Source of the DNA: Planctomycetota bacterium
GTDB lineage: Bacteria; Planctomycetota; Phycisphaerae; Sedimentisphaerales; UBA12454
DNA length: 5,626 nt
Assembly (NCBI GenBank): GCA_018828825.1
Contig: JAHJUV010000043.1
Span: 1 to 5,626, forward strand
Direction: 5' to 3'
Each line of letters starts with the position of its first letter. Within the stretch, counting starts at the first letter, position 1. Positions 1 to 3,814 of the stretch are shown in pieces. The position numbers and the translations under genes are program-made. Under the pieces are notes generated by a model. It saw only the letters and a list, made by a program, of their open reading frames with translations. It searched no databases and had not been told where the DNA came from.

Positions 1-605
1 AATTCTTAAATCCAATTTCACCGCAGCAGCGAAATGATTTCCGCAAAAAATATGATATTCCTGACAGCGCGATTGTTCTTGTAACTATCGCAAGACTGTT
101 TCACCTCAAAGGGCATAATTACATCATTGAATCTGCCGACCAGCTTGCCAAGCGATTTGAAAACTGCATCTGGCTCTTTGTTGGTGATGGAATTTTAAGA
201 TACCGCCTGCAAAATCAAATTGCTGAATTAGGCCTGACCGATAAATTCAGATTCACAGGATTGTTGCCCGTCGAACAAATGCCGCTTGTAATTCAATCGT
301 CGGATATTCTGGTTCATTGTTCACTTCGTGAAGGCCTGGCCAGAGTCCTGCCGCAGGCGATGCTCTGCAGTAAACCTGCGATAAGTTTCGATATCGACGG
401 CGCAAACGAAGTCGTAAATCCCGACACCGGCAGACTTGTCGAGCCTGAAAACGTCGAGCAGCTGACCGAAACTTGCGCAGAGCTTATCGCAAATGAAAAT
501 TTGAGAACCAAACTGGGCTTAAACGGCAGGGAATTCGTCAAAGAAAAATTCTCGCCGAAAACTATGGTCGATAAAATCGAACAAATTTATAAGGGGTTAT
601 TATGA
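1..605 (+). CDS. Glycosyltransferase, GT4-like (GT-B fold), C-terminal part
   Basis: This is the C-terminal half of a retaining GT-B glycosyltransferase, which would move a sugar from a nucleotide-sugar to a lipid, polysaccharide or other acceptor, usually at the inner face of the cytoplasmic membrane. The frame is open from position 3, so 200 residues are visible and the N-terminal acceptor-binding domain lies outside the window. Numbering from the first full codon, the donor-domain landmarks are in family order: VTIARLFHLKG (28-37, with the Arg and Lys that usually contact the donor phosphates), LFVGDG (58-63), a short FTGLLP loop (84-89), and EGLARVLPQ (110-118). The last is the EX7E motif with Gln in place of the second Glu. 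The DGANEVV stretch (about 132-138) is the usual nucleotide-sugar loop. TTG at 261 is an internal Leu codon, not a start. The stop overlaps the yjbQ start (ATGA), so the two are probably one transcript. Family assignment is firm; substrate cannot be read. Confidence 0.9.
   Translation, partial: FLNPISPQQRNDFRKKYDIPDSAIVLVTIARLFHLKGHNYIIESADQLAKRFENCIWLFVGDGILRYRLQNQIAELGLTDKFRFTGLLPVEQMPLVIQSSDILVHCSLREGLARVLPQAMLCSKPAISFDIDGANEVVNPDTGRLVEPENVEQLTETCAELIANENLRTKLGLNGREFVKEKFSPKTMVDKIEQIYKGLL
591..596 (+). promoter_or_regulatory. Shine-Dalgarno sequence for yjbQ
   Basis: AAGGGG lies five bases before the ATG at 602, inside the last codons of the glycosyltransferase gene. It fixes the yjbQ start and fits translational coupling across the ATGA overlap. 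It is the only clear Shine-Dalgarno sequence I see in front of a gene in this window. Confidence 0.65.
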
Positions 606-1018
606 AAAGCTATAAGAAAGAACTTTATTTTAATACATCGACAAGGCGCCAGTTTATCAATATCACGCCGCAGGTAGCGGAATGTTTATCTGAAAGCGGC
701 ATAACCGAGGGCCTGTGTCTCGTCAACGCGATGCACATTACAGCCAGTGTTTTCATTAATGATAACGAGATGGGTCTTCATCAGGATTTCGAAACCTGGC
801 TCGAAAAACTCGCGCCCGAAAAGCCTTATTCCCAGTATCACCACAACGGCGCCGAGGACAATGCCGATGCCCACTTAAAACGGACGGTTATGGGCAGGGA
901 TGTTGTTGTTGCCGTAACGGCAGGCAGGCTCGACTTCGGTCCGTGGGAGCAGATTTTCTACGGCGAATTCGACGGCAAACGCAGGAAACGGGTCCTCGTA
1001 AAAATCATCGGCGAATAG
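602..1018 (+). CDS. yjbQ: YjbQ family protein (UPF0047), putative secondary thiamine-phosphate synthase
   Basis: This is a small cytoplasmic enzyme of the UPF0047/YjbQ family. E. coli YjbQ has weak thiamine-phosphate synthase activity, so annotation pipelines use the name secondary thiamine-phosphate synthase; the physiological reaction is not settled. The 138-residue length is normal and the whole domain is present. Family hallmarks visible are GLCLVNAMHITAS (37-49, family form usually HTTAA), the His-rich HHNGAEDNADAHLK (80-93) with His80, His81 and His91 near the presumed active site, VTAGRLDFGPWEQIFYGEFDG (about 105-125, with Gly-x-Trp-Gln-like core) and the C-terminal RRKRVLVKI (127-135). 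The start is supported by AAGGGG upstream and by the 4-base ATGA overlap with the glycosyltransferase, so the gene is probably co-transcribed and translationally coupled. No functional link with glycosylation is evident. The gene converges with rpoN, leaving only 37 bases between the stops. The first active-site block is slightly divergent (HITAS). Family call is secure, activity is not. Confidence 0.92.
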   Translation: MKSYKKELYFNTSTRRQFINITPQVAECLSESGITEGLCLVNAMHITASVFINDNEMGLHQDFETWLEKLAPEKPYSQYHHNGAEDNADAHLKRTVMGRDVVVAVTAGRLDFGPWEQIFYGEFDGKRRKRVLVKIIGE

Positions 1019-1036
1019 CACAATTATTTTTCAACG

Positions 1037-1072
1037 TTTTTTCACTGAGAAAAAATCAGAATCGTTTTCTGA
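1037..1072 (-). terminator. Candidate terminator of rpoN (convergent with yjbQ)
   Basis: On the minus strand TCAGAA (1072-1067) pairs with TTCTGA (1061-1056) around a five-base loop and is followed at once by six T (1055-1050), the layout of an intrinsic terminator. The rpoN TGA stop is part of the stem. An adjoining AT stem, TTTTTTC (1037-1043) with GAAAAAA (1049-1055), could serve yjbQ on the plus strand. Both stems are short and weak, so efficiency is uncertain. Confidence 0.4.
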
Positions 1073-2531
1073 ATCTCGCCGTGGGGATATTCATCAGTTT
1101 GCGGTACTTGGCGACAGTTCGCCGGGCGATATCTTTTACGCCCATTTGTTCGAGTTTTTTGCGTATCGCCTCGTCACTCAGCGGCTTTGATTTATCTTCC
1201 GAATCGACAATCTGCTGCATCTTTGCCCGAATTGCCTCGAAGCTTTCGCTTCCGCCGTCGTCCGTTTCCATCCCGCCGCCGAAAAGGTCCCGCAGCGGCG
1301 TCAATCCCTGCGGCGACTGTATATATTTGCCAGAAACCGCACGTGAAACCGTAGCGATATGCACCCCGACCTTATCCGCAATCTCCGACATCGGCAATGG
1401 CTTCAAATGCGACCTGCCTTTTTCAAAAAATTCGCCCTGACTGTCAACAACCGCCTGGCTGACTTTCAAAAGCGTCTGCTTCCTCTGTGCGATTGCGTCC
1501 ATCAGCCATCTCGCCGACCGGATATTGTCTTTGAGAAACTGACGCGTCTTTGTATCAGCCTTTTTATCTCTGGCCATATCCGAATAATATTCGTTTATCC
1601 TCAGAGTAGGAATATTTTTTTCCACAAGATAAACCTTAAATCCGCCTCCATCTCTCGCCTCTGCTATCACATCCGCCTTTATCGGCGGGTTTTTCACTTT
1701 GCTTATCTGCAGTCCCGGCGACGTATCGAATTTCCTCATCCGCAATATCGCCTCGTTAATCTGCTCGACCTCGCAGTTCATCTTCTTTGCGATTTCAGGC
1801 AGCTTGTTCTCGAGAAGCTTATCCAGGTATTTCGACACAATCTCCATCTCGAAACTCATATCATCGGAAGATTGGGCCATCTGAATCAGCAGGCATTCTT
1901 TTACATCTCTCGCCCCGACCCCGGCAGGCTCAAGCTGCTGCACAAGCTTCAAGGCCCTTTCAAGGTCATCCATACCGAACTCGTGCTTGTCTTTATTGTG
2001 AAGCTGTTCGAGCCGGACCTTCAAATATCCCTTCTCATCGATATAATCGATAATATGCTCGCCGGCCTTTTTGGTTTTCTCGTCAGTATCGACCAGTCGC
2101 CATTGCTCTTTGAGATAATCGTTCAAAGACACTGCCAGCGCCGGAGTATTATTCATCGCCTCAAGTTTCTTATCAAATTCCCCGTCGTTTCTTGCCCGAC
2201 CGGATATCTCCGTCCGGTACATATAATCGTCCGACTGCTCGGCAAAATCGTCCAGCCTTTGATGAAAATCCTCTGTCTTGCTTTCGCCAGCTGTTCTGAT
2301 TTCCTGTGTTTGAGTCTCGCTCTGCCCCGGCCCGCCTTCGATATTGTCCGCCGGAGAATCCGTCTCATTAATCTCCTCTATCTCAAGTACCGGATTGCTG
2401 TTCAGCTCAGCCTCTATCTTTTCTATAAGTGCCATCATCGGCAGTTGAAGAATTTCCATCGACTGAATCATCCGCGGCGCAAGCTTCATCCGCTGCTCCA
2501 TACGCATCTGATTTGTCATGTCCATCTTCAT
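1056..2531 (-). CDS. rpoN: RNA polymerase sigma-54 factor RpoN
   Basis: Sigma-54 recruits RNA polymerase to -24/-12 promoters and needs an AAA+ enhancer-binding ATPase to open DNA. The 491-residue protein has all family regions. Region I (about 1-52) is the Met/Gln/Leu-rich activator-interacting part, with RMIQSMEILQLP (20-31) and ELNSNPVLEIEE (42-53). Region II (about 54-115) is an acidic, low-complexity linker. The core-binding domain spans about 125-360 and includes EPAGVGARDVKECLLIQ (201-217). The helix-turn-helix follows (about 381-403, HIATVSRAVSGKYIQ), and the RpoN box is ARRTVAKYRK (469-478), which reads the -24 element. Details such as SPQG and LRDLF, where many homologues have TPRG and KYFF, and the tail NIPTARFRKRF, resemble planctomycete forms as I remember them. 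The start is uncertain among ATG codons at 2531, 2525 and 2519; no Shine-Dalgarno decides it. The usual proteobacterial neighbours (lptB, hpf, ptsN) are absent. No activator gene is visible here. Confidence 0.97.
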   Translation of the reverse strand: MKMDMTNQMRMEQRMKLAPRMIQSMEILQLPMMALIEKIEAELNSNPVLEIEEINETDSPADNIEGGPGQSETQTQEIRTAGESKTEDFHQRLDDFAEQSDDYMYRTEISGRARNDGEFDKKLEAMNNTPALAVSLNDYLKEQWRLVDTDEKTKKAGEHIIDYIDEKGYLKVRLEQLHNKDKHEFGMDDLERALKLVQQLEPAGVGARDVKECLLIQMAQSSDDMSFEMEIVSKYLDKLLENKLPEIAKKMNCEVEQINEAILRMRKFDTSPGLQISKVKNPPIKADVIAEARDGGGFKVYLVEKNIPTLRINEYYSDMARDKKADTKTRQFLKDNIRSARWLMDAIAQRKQTLLKVSQAVVDSQGEFFEKGRSHLKPLPMSEIADKVGVHIATVSRAVSGKYIQSPQGLTPLRDLFGGGMETDDGGSESFEAIRAKMQQIVDSEDKSKPLSDEAIRKKLEQMGVKDIARRTVAKYRKLMNIPTARFRKRF

Positions 2532-2582
2532 ACTTTTGCCGAAAAAACAGGGTAATACGCAAATTCTGTTCCAGTTTGCTTT

Positions 2583-2611
2583 AATATAGCAAATTGGGGC
2601 AAAAAAAGCAA
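2583..2611 (-). promoter_or_regulatory. Candidate sigma-70-type promoter of rpoN
   Basis: Reading the minus strand, TTGCTT (2611-2606) and TATATT (2588-2583) are separated by 17 bases. The -10 matches the consensus at five of six positions and the -35 at three of six. Transcription would start near 2576, leaving a leader of about 45 bases before the first ATG. An imperfect palindrome, TTTGCT (2575-2580) and AGCAAA (2588-2593), straddles the -10 and could be an operator. No experimental support; AT-rich DNA gives such matches by chance. Confidence 0.4.
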
Positions 2612-2704
2612 TTTATTGTGCAAAAAAATGGGGGGAAATTACCTATTTTTTCACAAAATACCCGCCCAAAGGCCAAAAATGCTTTAGCCTGTTACGAACA
2701 TTAC

Positions 2705-2797
2705 CTATGCCTGCCCCGCAAGATAGAAGCTTCCCGTGATGCAGATTAAATCCTCTTTGCCGATTGCGATTGACACGATGCGGAGCGGCAGGCTCAT
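2705..2797 (-). pseudogene. folC: C-terminal remnant of folC (folylpolyglutamate/dihydrofolate synthase)
   Basis: The minus strand, read down to the TAG at 2707-2705, ends with GKEDLICITGSFYLAGQA. This closely resembles the conserved C-terminal strand of FolC, the ATP-dependent enzyme that adds glutamate to (dihydro)folate in the cytoplasm; family members end in forms such as DLICITGSFYLAGE. An intact FolC is about 420-450 residues. Here the frame reaches back only to a TAG at 2854-2852, about 48 codons, and only the last 20-30 codons look like FolC. No ATP-binding or Mur-ligase motifs occur upstream, where the DNA is taken by the divergent ATPase gene. It is therefore a leftover tail, not a working gene. 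It points the same way as rpoN, so an ancestral folC-rpoN order is possible. The match is from memory of the family, and the upstream limit is approximate. Confidence 0.6.
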
Positions 2798-2847
2798 CGC
2801 TATAAGAGTTGTCCTTGTATGTTTGGTAGCAAATTCCTGAAAATTCT

Positions 2848-2871
2848 CCACCTATGGGGTGGCCAAGCCAC
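2848..2871. repeat. Two overlapping, mutually exclusive hairpins
   Basis: CCACC (2848-2852) can pair with GGTGG (2858-2862), while GTGGC (2859-2863) can pair with GCCAC (2867-2871). The middle segment is shared, so only one stem can form at a time. Each stem is a perfect five base pairs, GC-rich within an AT-rich spacer. The element sits exactly at the upstream end of the folC remnant frame, next to its TAG. It may be a small dispersed palindrome or a recombination junction; copy number in the genome cannot be seen from here. Confidence 0.45.
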
Positions 2872-2907
2872 AGCAATCTTTGGGGCAATTACGCGAATGG
2901 AGAATAG

Positions 2908-2936
2908 TTGCGAAAAAAAGCTATAGACTGTAAAAT
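2908..2936 (+). promoter_or_regulatory. Candidate promoter of the mlaF-like gene, nearly leaderless
   Basis: TTGCGA (2908-2913) and TAAAAT (2931-2936) are exactly 17 bases apart, with four and five of six consensus matches for a housekeeping sigma factor. The start of transcription would fall near 2943, about three bases before the ATG at 2946, so the mRNA would have almost no leader. That fits the lack of a Shine-Dalgarno sequence before this gene. Confidence 0.45.
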
Positions 2937-2945
2937 AAGCGACAA

Positions 2946-3767
2946 ATGGAAAAGAAAATCGAATCCAATGACGGAGTAATTGTTCTCAAAAACATTGCCA
3001 AGGGCTTCAGCAGGAATGTCGTGCTCGACGATGTTTCACTGGCCTTCGAAAAAGGAAAAACGACAGTGATAATCGGACCCAGCGGATGCGGAAAGACGGT
3101 GCTGATAAAACATATAATCGTGCTTCTTCGGCCGGGCAAAGGAGAAGTGTATTTTCATAATCAGAGAATCGATAATCTGGACGAAAAAGAACTCGAAAAC
3201 GTGCGGACCAAGATGGGATTTCTGTTCCAGGGTGGGGCGCTGTTCGACAGTATGAGCGTCTATGAAAATATACTATTTCCAGTAAAGCAGCATACCGAAA
3301 TAAGGGACCGGAAAAAACTCAACGAGCTTGTGAAAGCGAAACTTGCGATGGTGGGGATGGATGGGTTCGAGGATTACTATCCGGCAAAGCTTTCGGGCGG
3401 GCAGAAAAAAAGAGTTGCACTGGCAAGGGCAATCGCACTGAATCCGGAAGTGATACTGTACGACGAGCCGACGACGGGACTCGACCCGATACGGGCGGAC
3501 GTTATTAACGAATTGATTATAAAGCTGCAAAAAGAACTCGGCATTACGAGCATCGTGGTAACGCACGATATGAACAGCGCATATAAAATCGCCGACCGGA
3601 TAGTTATGCTGCATAACGGCAAAATACTCATCGACGGCGACGCCGGCGCGATTAAGAATAGTCCATTCCCGGTAGTACAGCAATTTATCAACGGACAGGT
3701 GAGCGAGAAAGATTTAAAGGCACTGCGGCAGTCGATAGAAGATATAAAGATTAGCGACACGCAGTAA
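2946..3767 (+). CDS. mlaF: ABC transporter ATPase, MlaF/Ttg2A type
   Basis: This is the nucleotide-binding subunit of an ABC transporter of the Mla/MCE class, which moves phospholipids between the membranes of diderm bacteria together with a MlaE permease and a MlaD MCE protein. The 273 residues match MlaF length (about 270). All ATPase motifs are intact: Walker A GPSGCGKT (44-51), Q-loop Gln95 in FQGGALFDSMSVYENI, signature LSGGQKK (149-155), Walker B VILYDE (169-174), D-loop GLDP (178-181) and switch His207. The GGALFDSxxVxENI block after the Q-loop and the PTTGLDPI block separate MlaF from LptB and from amino-acid importers. The ATG at 2946 is the first start after an in-frame TAA at 2931; there is no Shine-Dalgarno, and a promoter directly upstream suggests a leaderless message. 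No mlaE or mlaD is adjacent: both neighbours lie on the opposite strand, so the gene is a single-gene unit in this window. Partners must be encoded elsewhere, or the gene is a displaced copy. Confidence 0.9.
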   Translation: MEKKIESNDGVIVLKNIAKGFSRNVVLDDVSLAFEKGKTTVIIGPSGCGKTVLIKHIIVLLRPGKGEVYFHNQRIDNLDEKELENVRTKMGFLFQGGALFDSMSVYENILFPVKQHTEIRDRKKLNELVKAKLAMVGMDGFEDYYPAKLSGGQKKRVALARAIALNPEVILYDEPTTGLDPIRADVINELIIKLQKELGITSIVVTHDMNSAYKIADRIVMLHNGKILIDGDAGAIKNSPFPVVQQFINGQVSEKDLKALRQSIEDIKISDTQ

Positions 3768-3814
3768 TCTATTACAATTTTAAATTTTTAATTGAGGAGT
3801 TCGGCAGGATTGTT

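Larger units (their letters stand above)
2532..2945. other. 414-base region between divergent rpoN and mlaF-like genes, no intact gene
   Basis: No complete gene is supported here. From left to right it holds the candidate rpoN promoter with its palindrome, an A/G-rich stretch with homopolymer runs (about 2600-2640), the folC C-terminal remnant on the minus strand, two overlapping hairpins (2848-2871) and the candidate promoter of the ATPase gene. An 81-codon open frame on the minus strand (2643-2888) covers the remnant in another phase and has no recognisable protein features. The region looks like a rearrangement scar that now also serves as a divergent promoter region. Confidence 0.7.

Noticed and set aside
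1..5. AATTC at the very start as a restriction-cloning end
   Set aside because: Complete GAATTC sites also occur inside the window (near 531 and 964), so the window start is not evidence of a cloned EcoRI fragment.
1359..2555. A 398-codon open frame on the plus strand, antisense to rpoN
   Set aside because: It lies opposite a gene with every sigma-54 motif, has no recognisable domain, and its translation is low-quality and rich in His, Arg, Leu and Ile in the manner of a reverse-frame shadow. Long antisense frames are common opposite well-biased genes.
2607..2623. Sigma-54-like promoter upstream of rpoN (TTGCAC, six bases, TTGC on the minus strand)
   Set aside because: It has TG where the -24 element needs GG, and the spacing is one base too long. 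Sigma-54 promoters tolerate spacing changes poorly, so I do not call autoregulation by sigma-54.
2643..2888. An 81-codon open frame on the minus strand in the rpoN-ATPase spacer
   Set aside because: It overlaps the folC-like tail in another reading phase, has no ribosome site or family features, and crosses the hairpin element. The folC-like phase explains the sequence better.
2946..3767. Assignment of the ABC ATPase as LptB, because lptB neighbours rpoN in proteobacteria
   Set aside because: The GGALFDS block after the Q-loop and the PTTGLDPI block are MlaF-like, and the gene is divergent from rpoN, not co-directional. LptB has a different Q-loop region and FAGVDP-like D-loop.
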